A stretch of DNA of 52,337 nt from CAZEDK01 sp964511025 (GCA_964511025.1 CAZEDK010000004.1:1-52337), one strand, 5' to 3'; positions 24,091 to 34,240 are shown, numbered from the stretch's first letter. A program made the numbers and translations. Notes: generated by a model not told the origin, from the sequence alone.

Positions 24091-24116
24091 AAACTAATAC
24101 AGTTTCACAATCAAAA

Positions 24117-24620
24117 ATGTCAAAAGCAAATATTGTACTTATTGGTATGCGCGGCAGTGGTAAAAGCACCATTGGGAAAGAATTAGCAAAGAGACTTGAA
24201 AGAAACTTCATAGATCTCGATGAAGAAATTGAAAAATATGCAAATCAAAGTATATCTGAAATTGTCAAAAATAAAGGCTGGGATTACTTTCGCACAATTG
24301 AACAAAAAATTTGTACAATATTTGCAAAAGGAAAAAATTTAGTGATAGCAACAGGCGGAGGAATTGTAGAAAATGAAGAAAATATAAAAAATCTTAAGAA
24401 AAGTGGTATTATTATTTATTTAAAATGTTCGCCAAAAATTTGCGCAGAAAGAATTAAAAATTCAAACCGCCCTTCTTTGACCGGTAAAAATATAGAAGAA
24501 GAACTCGAAGAAATATATAAAAAAAGAAAAGAAAAATATGAAAAAGCTGCCGATATAGTTATCGAGAACAGCAAAGATCTTAAACATGTCCTAAATAAAA
24601 TCCCCTCCCTTCATTTTTAA
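24117..24620 (+). CDS. aroK: Shikimate kinase
   Basis: It phosphorylates shikimate with ATP. Walker A is IGMRGSGKSTIGKELA. DLDEEIEK gives the shikimate-binding Asp, then FRTIEQKI, ATGGGIVENEENI, and the lid NRPSLTGKN. 167 aa from the ATG at 24117; a TTG at 24060 would add 19 unconserved residues and overlap aroA. Last gene of the attenuated operon. Its 3' end overlaps the convergent virB4 gene by 30 nt. Confidence 0.95.
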   Translation: MSKANIVLIGMRGSGKSTIGKELAKRLERNFIDLDEEIEKYANQSISEIVKNKGWDYFRTIEQKICTIFAKGKNLVIATGGGIVENEENIKNLKKSGIIIYLKCSPKICAERIKNSNRPSLTGKNIEEELEEIYKKRKEKYEKAADIVIENSKDLKHVLNKIPSLHF

Positions 24621-26756
24621 AATTTCTTCAGGATTGGTTGTTACAATTTTATCTTCAGTATAGGAAGCAATAATTTGAATCGCCACATGTTTCAGACCTG
24701 CAAAGAAAAGTCCCTGACCTACACCGCTATTGAGCAACATGTATTTTTCACCTTCAGTCAAATTAAACGTCTTCTGCAATGCCTCCATGGCTGAAGGCGC
24801 TTGTTTAAGAAGCAACTGCATGGAAGAGTTTGTGATTATAGGTTTACCATGTCCGCTATTCAAGAAATCTTCAACATCTTGAGTAATAGTTGTTACACCG
24901 AGATAATATTTTCTCGCTCTTTTCACAAGACCAAATAGGAAATCTCCTGAATCTTTATGCTGCATCATAGTCCAAGCCTCATCTATCACAAGGATTCTTT
25001 TTTTTAAATGACTTCTCACTCTATTCCATATATAACCAAGAATTATGTACATCGCTATAGGTCGCAGTGGCTCTTCCAAATCTCGTATACAAAAGACCAT
25101 CATACCTTCATCCAAATCAACATTGGTTTCTTTGTTAAATATTCCGGAATAAGTACCTGTTACATATTTCTGAAGCCTTTGAGCAAGCTTATCAGCACCA
25201 TCCATTGAAGAAAGCACGCTGTAAAAATCATCCATAGTAGGAGGAGGAAAATCAAATGGATTTACGCTGTCCATAGTGATCCCTTTTGTTGAATATACAT
25301 CAATAAGAGCTTTATCAAGTATCCCCTCTTCGGATGGACTGACTTCACCTAACATAAGCTTGAGAAGACCATTTAAACTAATTACAGAACTTCTAAGTAA
25401 ATCACCCGGTTTCATGTCAGAATCATCTATTGGTCTTGGTAAATCAAAAGGATTAATTCTACGATCAGAATTCAAAGACACACGCAAATAACTACCTCCA
25501 ACAGTATTTGCAAGCGCTTCATATTCATTTTCAGGATCAATAACTATAACATCAGCACCATTCATAAGACTTCTCAAAATTTCCAATTTAACTGCATAAG
25601 ATTTACCAGCACCTGATTTTGCAAAAACAACCGAATTAGCATTTTCCAAAGAAAACCTGTCAAAAATGATCAAACTATCATTATGTCTATTTAGACCATA
25701 TAAAATGCCCTCATTGGAAGTCAAATCGGAAGAAGTGAATGGAAATGTTGAAGACAAGGGAGATGTATTCATATTTCTACAAACATCAAGCTGATCAAAA
25801 CAAAGAGGTAAAGTCGAATTAAAAGCTTGCTCCATTTGAAAGTCGGCACGTTTTGTAATAACAAGTTTTCCACCAAGTAAACTCTGCAACTGTTTTTCTA
25901 TTTTTTTCAGTTTATCCATATCTTCAGAGTAAACTGTTAAGTAAAGTGCAAATTGAAAAAATCTTTCTTGACCTCTTTGTAACTCAGTTCGCAACTGTTC
26001 TGCATCTTGCAGTGAAGTTTCAATAGCCGGATCCCTTACTTTACCTTTTTCTGCATTCATTCTCATTGTTGACTGCATCTGAGCAACTTTTCTTCTGAGT
26101 ACACGCATCATCTGTTCAGAGGTAGTTGGATAGATAAATTGTGAAATGTCCATTGTAATATCAAAATTTACAACAGGAGAAAGCCAATTTGCTTCAATGA
26201 AACGAGGATATGAAAAAACAAAATAACTTTGAGCATAAACACCTTCAATTTTGATATGATCAAGATTCACTTCAAACGAAGATGGAGCAATCAAATCAAG
26301 AACACTAGCCAAACCTTCATTAAACTTTTTTTCAGCTTCAATTAATTGTAATTTCTCTACAGGCTTTAATTTTGCTAAATCTTTATCAGTAGACTGTAAA
26401 TTGACGATCTCAGCATTTTTAAGTTTAGCTTCGCTTGCTTTGAAAAGTGCCGGAAAAAATTTCTGAAGCAAGCTTGGCTTAGAAATTTTTTCAGAATTCA
26501 CTAATTTTTCCGAATCCACACTTGTACTAACATCTTGCTCTGTTTGTACCATGTCATTCTCATTCTTTTTTTCCAAAGCTTCACTTTCTTGTTTTCTTTT
26601 TGAAACTTCTGAATGCTGTTCAATAATTTCAGCAAATTTGCCTTTCCACGGTGCATTAATTTGCTCAACACTATCAACCTTCACGTCCAAATTATTAGCG
26701 GAAACTACAGTTTGAGATACAGGAATCACTTGTGTAGAATTTTGATCGTCAGGCAT
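24591..26756 (-). CDS. VirB4/TraC-family ATPase
   Basis: A 721-aa ATPase of type IV secretion/conjugation or pilus machines. The first 110 residues are a Lys/Glu/Ser-rich, disordered-looking segment. The middle is the CagE/VirB4 N-domain. The P-loop follows (VVFAKSGAGKSYAVKLEI), then IDPENEYEAL, Walker B ILVIDEAWTMM, ARKYYLGVTTITQDVEDFL and GQGLFF. Such single VirB4-like genes are common in CPR genomes, often near pilus genes, but none are adjacent here. It is divergent from gyrA and convergent with aroK. Confidence 0.88.
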   Translation of the reverse strand: MPDDQNSTQVIPVSQTVVSANNLDVKVDSVEQINAPWKGKFAEIIEQHSEVSKRKQESEALEKKNENDMVQTEQDVSTSVDSEKLVNSEKISKPSLLQKFFPALFKASEAKLKNAEIVNLQSTDKDLAKLKPVEKLQLIEAEKKFNEGLASVLDLIAPSSFEVNLDHIKIEGVYAQSYFVFSYPRFIEANWLSPVVNFDITMDISQFIYPTTSEQMMRVLRRKVAQMQSTMRMNAEKGKVRDPAIETSLQDAEQLRTELQRGQERFFQFALYLTVYSEDMDKLKKIEKQLQSLLGGKLVITKRADFQMEQAFNSTLPLCFDQLDVCRNMNTSPLSSTFPFTSSDLTSNEGILYGLNRHNDSLIIFDRFSLENANSVVFAKSGAGKSYAVKLEILRSLMNGADVIVIDPENEYEALANTVGGSYLRVSLNSDRRINPFDLPRPIDDSDMKPGDLLRSSVISLNGLLKLMLGEVSPSEEGILDKALIDVYSTKGITMDSVNPFDFPPPTMDDFYSVLSSMDGADKLAQRLQKYVTGTYSGIFNKETNVDLDEGMMVFCIRDLEEPLRPIAMYIILGYIWNRVRSHLKKRILVIDEAWTMMQHKDSGDFLFGLVKRARKYYLGVTTITQDVEDFLNSGHGKPIITNSSMQLLLKQAPSAMEALQKTFNLTEGEKYMLLNSGVGQGLFFAGLKHVAIQIIASYTEDKIVTTNPEEILKMKGGDFI

Positions 26757-26884
26757 AAAGATAATATTATCATTGTATTATAGCATATTTAAGCTTGCTT
26801 AAAAAGCATGCACACACAAAATTATCTATGTTTTTTGAAAAAATATGTTATCATGCCAAGCGTTAAATTTAAACTTTCATTAAA

Positions 26885-29401
26885 GTGACAGAAACAGATC
26901 TTTTTTCACAAAAAATAAAAGACAGAGACATAACAGAAGAAATGGAAATTTCATATCTTAGTTATGCAATGAGCGTGATTGTTTCAAGAGCTTTACCTGA
27001 TGTACGAGACGGACTAAAGCCTGTGCATAGAAGAATTTTATATTCTATGCATGAGACCGGATTAAGATCCAGTGCAAAATTTGTAAAATGCGCTCGTATC
27101 GTTGGTAATGTACTTGGACATTATCATCCACATGGAGACACAGCCGTATATGATTCGTTAGTTCGAATGGCTCAAGACTTTTCCTTGAGGTATCCATTAA
27201 TAAAAGGGCAAGGCAATTTTGGCTCTGTTGATGGCGATAATGCCGCCGCAATGAGGTACACAGAAGCAAAAATGGAAAAAATAAGTGATGAAATTCTCTC
27301 TGACATAGATAAAGAAACTGTTGATTTTCAAGATAATTATGACGCCTCTCGTCAAGAACCAAAAGTTCTTCCAACAAAAATTCCACAATTACTCATAAAT
27401 GGAAGCATGGGAATTGCTGTTGGAATGGCTACAAACATTCCGCCACATAATTTGGCTGAAACCCTTGACGCAGTACTAGCTCTATCAAACAATCCTGACC
27501 TATCTGTGGAAGATTTAACGCAATACATCAAAGGACCTGATTTTCCAACAGGAGCCATTATTTACGGAGACGAGGAAATCAAGCAGATGTATGCCACTGG
27601 CAGAGGTGGCGTAGTCATCAGAGCTAAAGCTGAAATTGTCGAACAAAAATCAGGAAAATTTCAAATATTAATACATGAAATCCCTTATCAAGTGAACAAA
27701 GCTGTCCTTGTAACAAAAATAGCTGATCTTGTTCGAGATAAAAAAATTGTAGGCATAACTGATATAAGAGATGAATCAAACAGAGAAGGTATGAGAATTG
27801 TAATAGAATTAAAAAAAGACTCTTTTCCGAACAAAATTTTGAATCAGCTCTACAAACTCACTCCACTGCAGACAAAATTTAATATGAATATGATAGCTCT
27901 CGTAGGAGGGATTCAGCCTAGACTACTTAATCTAAAACAAGTTTTAGAATATTTTATCGAACACAGAAAAGAAGTCATCACAAGAAGAACGCAGTTTGAA
28001 CTCAAAGTCGCGAAAGAAAGAGCTCACATCTTAGAAGGACTCAAAATAGCACTGGATGATATTGACAATGTCATTACTACAATAAGAGCAGCAAACACAA
28101 AAGAGGAGGCACATACAGAGCTTATGCGTAAATTTGGCTTAAGCGAAAAACAAGCGACTGCTATACTTGAAATGCGCTTACAAACACTTGCAGGGCTAGA
28201 AAGGAAAAAAATAGAAGATGAATTAAAAGAGAAAATAGAACTCATCAAACAGTTAGAGAGCATACTATGTCAACCTGAAAAAGTAATCAAAATCATGCAA
28301 CACGAATTAACAGAGATAAGAGAAAAATATAATGACGAAAGAAAAACTCAAATTATCTCACATTCTATCGGAAAGATGTCAATAAAAGATGTAATTCCAA
28401 ATAACGAGGTTGTCATTATGCTTACAAAAGAAAATTACATCAAAAGAGTAGATGTAAACACATTTAAAGCTCAACACAGAGGCGGTAAAGGTATTATTGG
28501 TCTTACAACAAAAGACGAAGACTCAATAATCATTTGTCGATTCGCAAAAAATCATCATGAAATGCTCTTTTTTACAAATCAAGGAAGGGTTTTTAAATTA
28601 CCGGTTTATGAGATACAAGAAGCTTCCAGGACTTCAAAAGGCAGTCCTATTGTCAACATTTTGGAACTTAGAGAAGACGAGAAAGTAACTGCCATGCTGA
28701 ACGTAAATGATGAAAAAACCGACGAAAAATATTTAATCATGGCTACAAAATATGGAACTATAAAAAAGACTGAAATAGATAAATTTAACAACGTAAGAAA
28801 AACAGGAATTATAGCAATTAATTTGAAAGATAAGGATGAATTAAAATGGGTACGACAATGTAACGAAAATCAGATGATAGTAATTGCGACAAGAGAAGGG
28901 AAAGCAATTTTATTCAATCAACAAGGCGTACGTCCAATGGGCAGAGCGTCAGCAGGAGTTCGAGGAATAAGATTAAAAGGGGCTGATGAAGTAATTGAGA
29001 TGGATGTTGTTAAGACAGAAGGTGCGGTCCTGCTTGTTGTAATGGAAAATGGTCTCGGAAAAATGAGTAAAATTGCTGATTACAGGTTAACTGCTAGAGG
29101 TGCAAGCGGAGTGAAGACGGCCAACTTGACAACAAAAACAGGTAAAATTGTGAGCGGGCGTGTTATAGAAGAAAATGACAATAGTGATCTTGTTCTTATT
29201 TCTAAAAATGGACAAACAATTAGAATGGGTCTCAAGGCAATACCAACGATTGGAAGAGCGACTCAGGGGGTCTACATCATGCGGTTAAACAGCGGAGATA
29301 AAGTGGTATCAATGTCAGTTATAGAAACCACGATTGATAATGAAGGCGTAAACAAGGAAAGTACGGTAGATAATACTGAGTTACAACCTTCAATGGTATA
29401 A
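26885..29401 (+). CDS. gyrA: DNA gyrase subunit A
   Basis: It cuts and reseals DNA in the A2B2 gyrase that adds negative supercoils. The winged-helix/tower part shows SYLSYAMSVIVSRALPDVRD, HPHGDTAVYDSLVRMAQ and the catalytic Tyr125 in AAMRYTEAKM. The C-terminal beta-pinwheel has the GyrA box as QHRGGKG, which argues for GyrA over ParC. At the quinolone-pocket positions it has Thr86 (Ser83 in E. coli) and Asp90 (Asp87). GTG start, no Shine-Dalgarno sequence. Probably co-transcribed with the following surface protein, rpmE and aroC. Confidence 0.97.
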   Translation: MTETDLFSQKIKDRDITEEMEISYLSYAMSVIVSRALPDVRDGLKPVHRRILYSMHETGLRSSAKFVKCARIVGNVLGHYHPHGDTAVYDSLVRMAQDFSLRYPLIKGQGNFGSVDGDNAAAMRYTEAKMEKISDEILSDIDKETVDFQDNYDASRQEPKVLPTKIPQLLINGSMGIAVGMATNIPPHNLAETLDAVLALSNNPDLSVEDLTQYIKGPDFPTGAIIYGDEEIKQMYATGRGGVVIRAKAEIVEQKSGKFQILIHEIPYQVNKAVLVTKIADLVRDKKIVGITDIRDESNREGMRIVIELKKDSFPNKILNQLYKLTPLQTKFNMNMIALVGGIQPRLLNLKQVLEYFIEHRKEVITRRTQFELKVAKERAHILEGLKIALDDIDNVITTIRAANTKEEAHTELMRKFGLSEKQATAILEMRLQTLAGLERKKIEDELKEKIELIKQLESILCQPEKVIKIMQHELTEIREKYNDERKTQIISHSIGKMSIKDVIPNNEVVIMLTKENYIKRVDVNTFKAQHRGGKGIIGLTTKDEDSIIICRFAKNHHEMLFFTNQGRVFKLPVYEIQEASRTSKGSPIVNILELREDEKVTAMLNVNDEKTDEKYLIMATKYGTIKKTEIDKFNNVRKTGIIAINLKDKDELKWVRQCNENQMIVIATREGKAILFNQQGVRPMGRASAGVRGIRLKGADEVIEMDVVKTEGAVLLVVMENGLGKMSKIADYRLTARGASGVKTANLTTKTGKIVSGRVIEENDNSDLVLISKNGQTIRMGLKAIPTIGRATQGVYIMRLNSGDKVVSMSVIETTIDNEGVNKESTVDNTELQPSMV

Positions 29402-29422
29402 AATATTAATTTTTCAATATTT

Positions 29423-30652
29423 ATGAAAAATTTTCTAAAAATAATCATTGCTTCATGGTTTTTATTAGCTTCCACTCGGGCATTAGCGGCATCAGCTGAC
29501 CTATATTTGGATTCTACAAGCGTATGGGTCAACCCCGGTAGTCCTGTCAATAGTTTTGACATGAAAATATATGCAAGAATCCAAAACTTAGGAGATACCG
29601 ATTCAATTGGCACTGTAAGCTTTACACTTAAAGATACCGGTGAAAAAATCGATTCCGATCAGCCTGTATCAGTATTAGCTGGGAGTACTGATGATGTTTT
29701 TATTAATTGGCTGGCTCCATCCGGCAATCATGAGATCATTATTACCGTGAATGCTTGGGATACATCGATTGACAATCCCGACAACAACTCTACCTCAATA
29801 AGTTTTTTTGTAGATCAGGATAGTGACAAAGACGGTGTTGGCAATCAAAAAGATGCTGATGATGATGGCGACGCTGTCATAGATACGGAAGATATATTTC
29901 CACTCGACGGCAAAGAATCACTTGATACGGATGGCGATGGCATTGGGGACAATTCAGATGAAGATGCTGACAATGATGGCTGCAATGATGATCAAGATGA
30001 TTTTCCAACGGATGCGACTGAATGTTTGGATACTGATGACGACAGCGTTGGAAACAATGTAGATACAGATGACGATGGTGACACTATTGATGATGAAAGT
30101 GAAATCACATCAGGTACAGATCCATTAAAAAATGATACAGATGGAGATCTTGTAAGCGATAAAGAAGATCTTTTTCCTTTGGACAATACTGAAAGTACAG
30201 ATGCTGACAATGATGGTATCGGCGATAATACAGATAACGATGATGACAACGATGAAATAGCGGACTCTGACGACAAATTACCACTTAATCCGGCACCAAT
30301 ACTGGCTTTTAAAGATACAGTTATCAAGGGCGTGATAAATAAAGAGATAACGTTTGATGCATCAAAATCTTACGATCCAAAAGGTGAAGAAATAAGCTTT
30401 TTTTGGGAAATTGATAAACATAGTTTTAATCAACCAAAAATAACTTATACATTCAATCAGAAAGGCGAATATGAAGGTTATGTAACAATTACTGATAGCG
30501 AGGATCAAAGCAGAGAGTTTCAGTTTAAAGTAAATATTTATGATAACAGTATGTATTTTTGGCTTTTAATTTTGCTAATTATTTTACTTGCAATTATATT
30601 TAGCGTAAAGTATATTTCTCCAGCATTGGATAAAGATAAAAAGAAAAGATAA
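29423..30652 (+). CDS. Surface protein: CARDB, Ca-binding TSP3 repeats, PKD, TM
   Basis: A 409-aa secreted and anchored protein. A signal peptide (about 1-24, ending ALA-ASA) is followed by a CARDB-like beta-sandwich (25-137). Next comes a run of Asp-rich thrombospondin type 3 calcium-binding repeats (DTDGDGIGDNSDEDADNDG type, about 138-285), a PKD-like domain (about 293-370, FDASKSYDPKG), and a C-terminal membrane helix (MYFWLLILLIILLAIIFSV) with a short Lys-rich tail. It is likely an envelope-exposed protein with a calcium-stiffened stalk. Its place 21 nt after gyrA is unusual for a surface protein. Confidence 0.8.
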   Translation: MKNFLKIIIASWFLLASTRALAASADLYLDSTSVWVNPGSPVNSFDMKIYARIQNLGDTDSIGTVSFTLKDTGEKIDSDQPVSVLAGSTDDVFINWLAPSGNHEIIITVNAWDTSIDNPDNNSTSISFFVDQDSDKDGVGNQKDADDDGDAVIDTEDIFPLDGKESLDTDGDGIGDNSDEDADNDGCNDDQDDFPTDATECLDTDDDSVGNNVDTDDDGDTIDDESEITSGTDPLKNDTDGDLVSDKEDLFPLDNTESTDADNDGIGDNTDNDDDNDEIADSDDKLPLNPAPILAFKDTVIKGVINKEITFDASKSYDPKGEEISFFWEIDKHSFNQPKITYTFNQKGEYEGYVTITDSEDQSREFQFKVNIYDNSMYFWLLILLIILLAIIFSVKYISPALDKDKKKR

Positions 30653-30666
30653 TTAAATTATTTTCT

Positions 30667-30969
30667 ATGAAAACTGATATTCACCCAACTTATTTCGCAG
30701 GCGCAAAAGCAATTTGCACATGTGGTACTATTTTTGAATACGGCAACACTGTCAAAGAAACAAAAGTTGAAGTTTGTTCCAAATGTCATCCTTTTTATAC
30801 AGGTAAGAAAAAAATATTGGATAGTGGAGGCAGAGTTCAACAATATATGGATAAAATGCAAAAAGCCGCAGACGCTAAAAAAGACAAAGCAGACAAAGAA
30901 AAAGCTAAAAATGAAAAAAAGAGCATTTTAGATGAAATTGAAGAAGAAAAAGAAAAAAATAAAAAATGA
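30667..30969 (+). CDS. rpmE: Ribosomal protein bL31
   Basis: A protein of the large ribosomal subunit. It has the N-terminal MKTDIHPTY, the zinc cysteines Cys17, Cys19, Cys37 and Cys40 (CTCG and CSKCHPFYTGKK), and DSGGRVQQY. After about residue 70 there is an extra Lys/Glu/Asp-rich tail of 30 residues. The stop overlaps the aroC ATG (ATGA), which implies coupled translation of a ribosomal protein with a chorismate enzyme. Confidence 0.95.
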   Translation: MKTDIHPTYFAGAKAICTCGTIFEYGNTVKETKVEVCSKCHPFYTGKKKILDSGGRVQQYMDKMQKAADAKKDKADKEKAKNEKKSILDEIEEEKEKNKK

Positions 30970-31982
30970 GTAATACTTTTGGACATTTGTTTCGCGTCAC
31001 TACATGGGGCGAATCACATGGCAAAGCAATTGGAGCGGTAATAGATGGAGTACCTTCGGGTATTTGTTTGGATGTTGAAGATATTCAAGTTGAACTAGAT
31101 AGAAGGAAACCTGGGCAAAGCAAAGTCACAACAGAGAGAAAAGAAGAAGACAAAGTTGAAATTTTGTCAGGCGTCTTTGAAGGCAAAACAACTGGAACGC
31201 CTATTTCTCTTATTATATGGAATACAGATCAAAGATCAGAAGATTATTCGAAGATAAAAGATAATTACAGACCACAACACGCAGATGAAACTTATGATAT
31301 CAAGTATGGATTTCGAGATTATCGCGGTGGAGGAAGGGCATCCGCAAGAGAAACAGCAACTCGAGTAGCAGCTGGAGCAATTGCAAAAAGAATGTTTAAA
31401 GATTTAGGATTAAAAACTAAAGTCATAGCCTATACGAAACAAATTCAAGAACTTAAAATTGAAAACCCTGATTTTTCGGTAATAGAAAAAAACGAAGTAA
31501 GAGCAGCGGACATGGAAATCGCAGAAAAAATGACAGAAAGGATAATGAAATTAAAAAATGATGGAGATTCGGCAGGAGGAATTGTAGAAGTACAAATAAT
31601 TGATAGCCCAAAAGGACTTGGAGAGCCGGTTTTTCATAAAATCAAAGCAGCTTTTGCGGATGCAATTATGGGAATCAATGCCGTTCTTGGAATCGAATAC
31701 GGAACAGGTTTTGAAGCGAATAATTTGAAAGGCAGCGAAAATAATACATTGGAAAATGGAATATATGGAGGAATTACAAATGGCAAACCAATAATTATCA
31801 GAGCAGTCTTTAAGCCAACTTCATCGATCAAACTTGAAGGCAGACACGATCCTTGTCTTGTTCCAAGAGCGGTACCGATCGTTGAAGCTATGTGCTGGCT
31901 CGTTCTTGCGGATTATTATTTGATGGATATAAAATATCATTTATCCTATCCACAACTTTCCAAAAATCAGGAGTATTCTTGA
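30966..31982 (+). CDS. aroC: Chorismate synthase
   Basis: It eliminates phosphate from EPSP to give chorismate, using reduced FMN. Motifs: FGHLFRVTTWGESHG at the N-terminus, LDRRKPGQSKVTTERKEED, GKTTGTPISLII, RPQHADETYDIKYG, FRDYRGGGRASARETATRVA, and GRHDPCLVPRAVPIVEAM. It is separate from the aroF-aroK operon and not under that attenuator. The last 30 or so residues are encoded on DNA that is also the 3' end of the opposite-strand gene 31888-33783 (95-nt overlap), and a 36-nt copy of this end recurs at 34280. Confidence 0.97.
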   Translation: MSNTFGHLFRVTTWGESHGKAIGAVIDGVPSGICLDVEDIQVELDRRKPGQSKVTTERKEEDKVEILSGVFEGKTTGTPISLIIWNTDQRSEDYSKIKDNYRPQHADETYDIKYGFRDYRGGGRASARETATRVAAGAIAKRMFKDLGLKTKVIAYTKQIQELKIENPDFSVIEKNEVRAADMEIAEKMTERIMKLKNDGDSAGGIVEVQIIDSPKGLGEPVFHKIKAAFADAIMGINAVLGIEYGTGFEANNLKGSENNTLENGIYGGITNGKPIIIRAVFKPTSSIKLEGRHDPCLVPRAVPIVEAMCWLVLADYYLMDIKYHLSYPQLSKNQEYS

Positions 31983-33783
31983 AAAAAATCCTATAACTGT
32001 TTTGTTCAATTAGGTTTCGATTTTCAAGATCACCAGTCCATTTCCAAAAATCAGGAACGGCTTCTAAATATTGATTATAGAGATATAATGCGTTTTGCAA
32101 ATCACCATTGGCGTAGAGCATGTCTGCAAAAGCTCTAATCCAATTTGGATGGTATGGATTTTTTTTAAGCGCCTTTATATAGAAATCAGCTGCTTTCTCA
32201 GGATCTTTGGCATAGAAATTACCTTTCCATGCAAGTACATTACCTGACATTCCTTCTATTATCTCCAGATTAAAAAGCGCTCTTTCCATACTGCTCGAAT
32301 CCATAATCATTAATTCATACCATAATTCACTATAATGTGGAGAATAGTAAATAGCTTCTTTATGCTTGGAGACAGAAGTTTCATAACTTATAGAATAATT
32401 AGCCTTAGACTCTGCATATGCCAATTGAGACATATAAGGTTGATAAATAGTAAAATAAGAAATGTATGTAATGATACAAATAGTAATCAGAAAATAAATA
32501 TACGCATTTATTCTATTTAATTTGATGTTTATGAAATCAAAGGACTCCATGCTAATCAATGCCGCATAACAAAAAGCTACCAAAACATTAATTGTAATAT
32601 CAGGAAAGCTCAATTGATTTTGTATAGTATTTGCAATAATTAACAAACTCAATGCAACTACTAGTTTGTTTTTTGATTTAAAAAATAGTTTTAAAATATA
32701 CAAAATCACTAAAATATAAATAGTTAAACCCAGCAAACCATGTGAAAAAAGGATTTCAAGACTTTCGTTATGTAATTTATCAGCGGTAATATTTATATTT
32801 TCTTCAAGACTAAGAAATTTTTTAGTAATAATCTCAGGAAAATAGATATAAAAAGTTTCACCACCATAACCTAAGAAAAATTTCTTCTTAATTAAACTTA
32901 GGGCGCCTTTCCAAATTTCAAAACGAGAATCAAGCGAACGAAATGCAATATTACTAAAAGCAAATCTATCATTGGCTAATATGAAAAACAAAAAAACACT
33001 CGTCAAAATCGAAACAATATATAAAAATTTATGCTTTTTAATAATTTGCAATAAAACTTTGAAATATTTTATAGATAGAATAAGTATTGATATCATCAAA
33101 CCAAATAAAGCAGTTCTTGTGCCTGAAACTAGCAAAACGATAAAAAACAAAAATGCCACTATAAAATAAAAAGTTTGAGTCTTGATATTTTTTGCAATTG
33201 AAAACAAATATCCACTCAACAGTATGTTAAGCAGCATAAATTGACCTAAATACGAAGGATTACCAAGAAAACTAAAAACCCTACCATTAAATATATCTAT
33301 TGAATATGTCTCAAAAAATGGATTTATGCCAAATTTCTGCATCACAGCGTATATAGCAACTAATATACTGCTGATCAAAAATATCTTTAATAACTTAATA
33401 ACAACTTTTTCCGACAAGTTAGTTGCTGAATAAATCAAAAATATAAATAAAAACAACTCAATGACAAAGCCAAAACCTCGACTGTAAGTGCCATATAATG
33501 CAACTGTCGAAGTTGTTGATAATAGATTCGTAATCGCAAAAACCAAAAATTGTAACAATAACAAAACAAAAAGCTTCGAAGAAAATATATCTCTTAATTG
33601 AAGATTTTTTTTTAATATCAGAGCAAATGAAAAAAATAGAACTGAAAAAAGTACAGCAAATTTAAAAAGGATTTCTTTCCCTTGAGTAAAAGAATATATG
33701 AAAGAAGGGTTCCAAAAAAGCGGAATCAGAAATAAAACAAAAGCAATAGGTACAATCAAAACATCAGTTATTTTGACTTTCAT
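31888..33783 (-). CDS. O-antigen ligase/polymerase-like membrane protein with TPRs
   Basis: A 631-aa protein with about ten to twelve membrane helices in the first 430 residues, and the Wzy_C/WaaL-type stretch GNPSYLGQFMLLN followed by VSGTRTALFGLMISI and a periplasmic-loop region (GYGGETFYIYFPE, KLHNESLEILFSHGLLG). The C-terminal 200 residues contain TPR-like helices (AADFYIKALKKNPYHPNWIR, GDLQNALYLYNQYLEAVPDF). Such proteins join glycan chains to acceptors or glycosylate surface proteins. The gene overlaps the upstream 149-aa ORF by 20 nt and aroC by 95 nt tail-to-tail. Confidence 0.8.
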   Translation of the reverse strand: MKVKITDVLIVPIAFVLFLIPLFWNPSFIYSFTQGKEILFKFAVLFSVLFFSFALILKKNLQLRDIFSSKLFVLLLLQFLVFAITNLLSTTSTVALYGTYSRGFGFVIELFLFIFLIYSATNLSEKVVIKLLKIFLISSILVAIYAVMQKFGINPFFETYSIDIFNGRVFSFLGNPSYLGQFMLLNILLSGYLFSIAKNIKTQTFYFIVAFLFFIVLLVSGTRTALFGLMISILILSIKYFKVLLQIIKKHKFLYIVSILTSVFLFFILANDRFAFSNIAFRSLDSRFEIWKGALSLIKKKFFLGYGGETFYIYFPEIITKKFLSLEENINITADKLHNESLEILFSHGLLGLTIYILVILYILKLFFKSKNKLVVALSLLIIANTIQNQLSFPDITINVLVAFCYAALISMESFDFINIKLNRINAYIYFLITICIITYISYFTIYQPYMSQLAYAESKANYSISYETSVSKHKEAIYYSPHYSELWYELMIMDSSSMERALFNLEIIEGMSGNVLAWKGNFYAKDPEKAADFYIKALKKNPYHPNWIRAFADMLYANGDLQNALYLYNQYLEAVPDFWKWTGDLENRNLIEQNSYRIFFKNTPDFWKVVDRINDILYPSNNNPQERAST

Positions 33784-34213
33784 AGATTTCGACTATTACT
33801 TGCTTTGCTCTGTCAGACAACGTAAATTTCGATGGGTTTTTCTTGAAATCCGCTTGTGCAATTGTACTTAATATAGTTGCTGTTAACTGTGTAAGCTTAG
33901 TGCGATCTATGCTAGTCTGATCAACAACTGCAACACCGGAAGCTACTGGCGATGTAACTGCGGAAGCTACCTGTGAAGTGCCACCTTCTGATGTGACATC
34001 AGATGTCACTACAGAAGTTACAGGAGTAGTTACAACCGTAACGACTTGATTTTTATATAAATAAAGATTTGAGTAGTCTACGTTGTTACTATTTTTTACA
34101 TTTAAGCGTCCTTGAAAAAATTCAGATTGCTTAGCGACCAATGCTACAGTTACAAACAGCAATATTGCGATTACTGCAATACTTACTTTTTTTGTATTAT
34201 TCGTTTTATCCAA
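33764..34213 (-). CDS. Membrane-anchored Thr/Val/Ser-rich protein, 149 aa
   Basis: A single N-terminal membrane helix (VSIAVIAILLFVTVALVA, about 10-27), then a short polar region, a low-complexity Thr/Val/Ser/Ala linker (about 56-97, VVTVVTTPVTSVVTSDVTSE) and a small C-terminal helical segment. It looks like a tethered extracytoplasmic protein whose linker could be a glycosylation substrate. It is coupled by a 20-nt overlap to the O-antigen-ligase-like gene, but that link is inference. Confidence 0.6.
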   Translation of the reverse strand: MDKTNNTKKVSIAVIAILLFVTVALVAKQSEFFQGRLNVKNSNNVDYSNLYLYKNQVVTVVTTPVTSVVTSDVTSEGGTSQVASAVTSPVASGVAVVDQTSIDRTKLTQLTATILSTIAQADFKKNPSKFTLSDRAKQVIVEIYESQNN

Positions 34214-34240
34214 GTTTAAATATAAAAAAAATACATCTCT

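Noticed and set aside
29992..30327. Ser-rich minus-strand ORF
   Set aside because: It is the antisense of the Asp-rich calcium-binding repeats (GAT/GAC read as ATC/GTC and shifted). Composition explains it.
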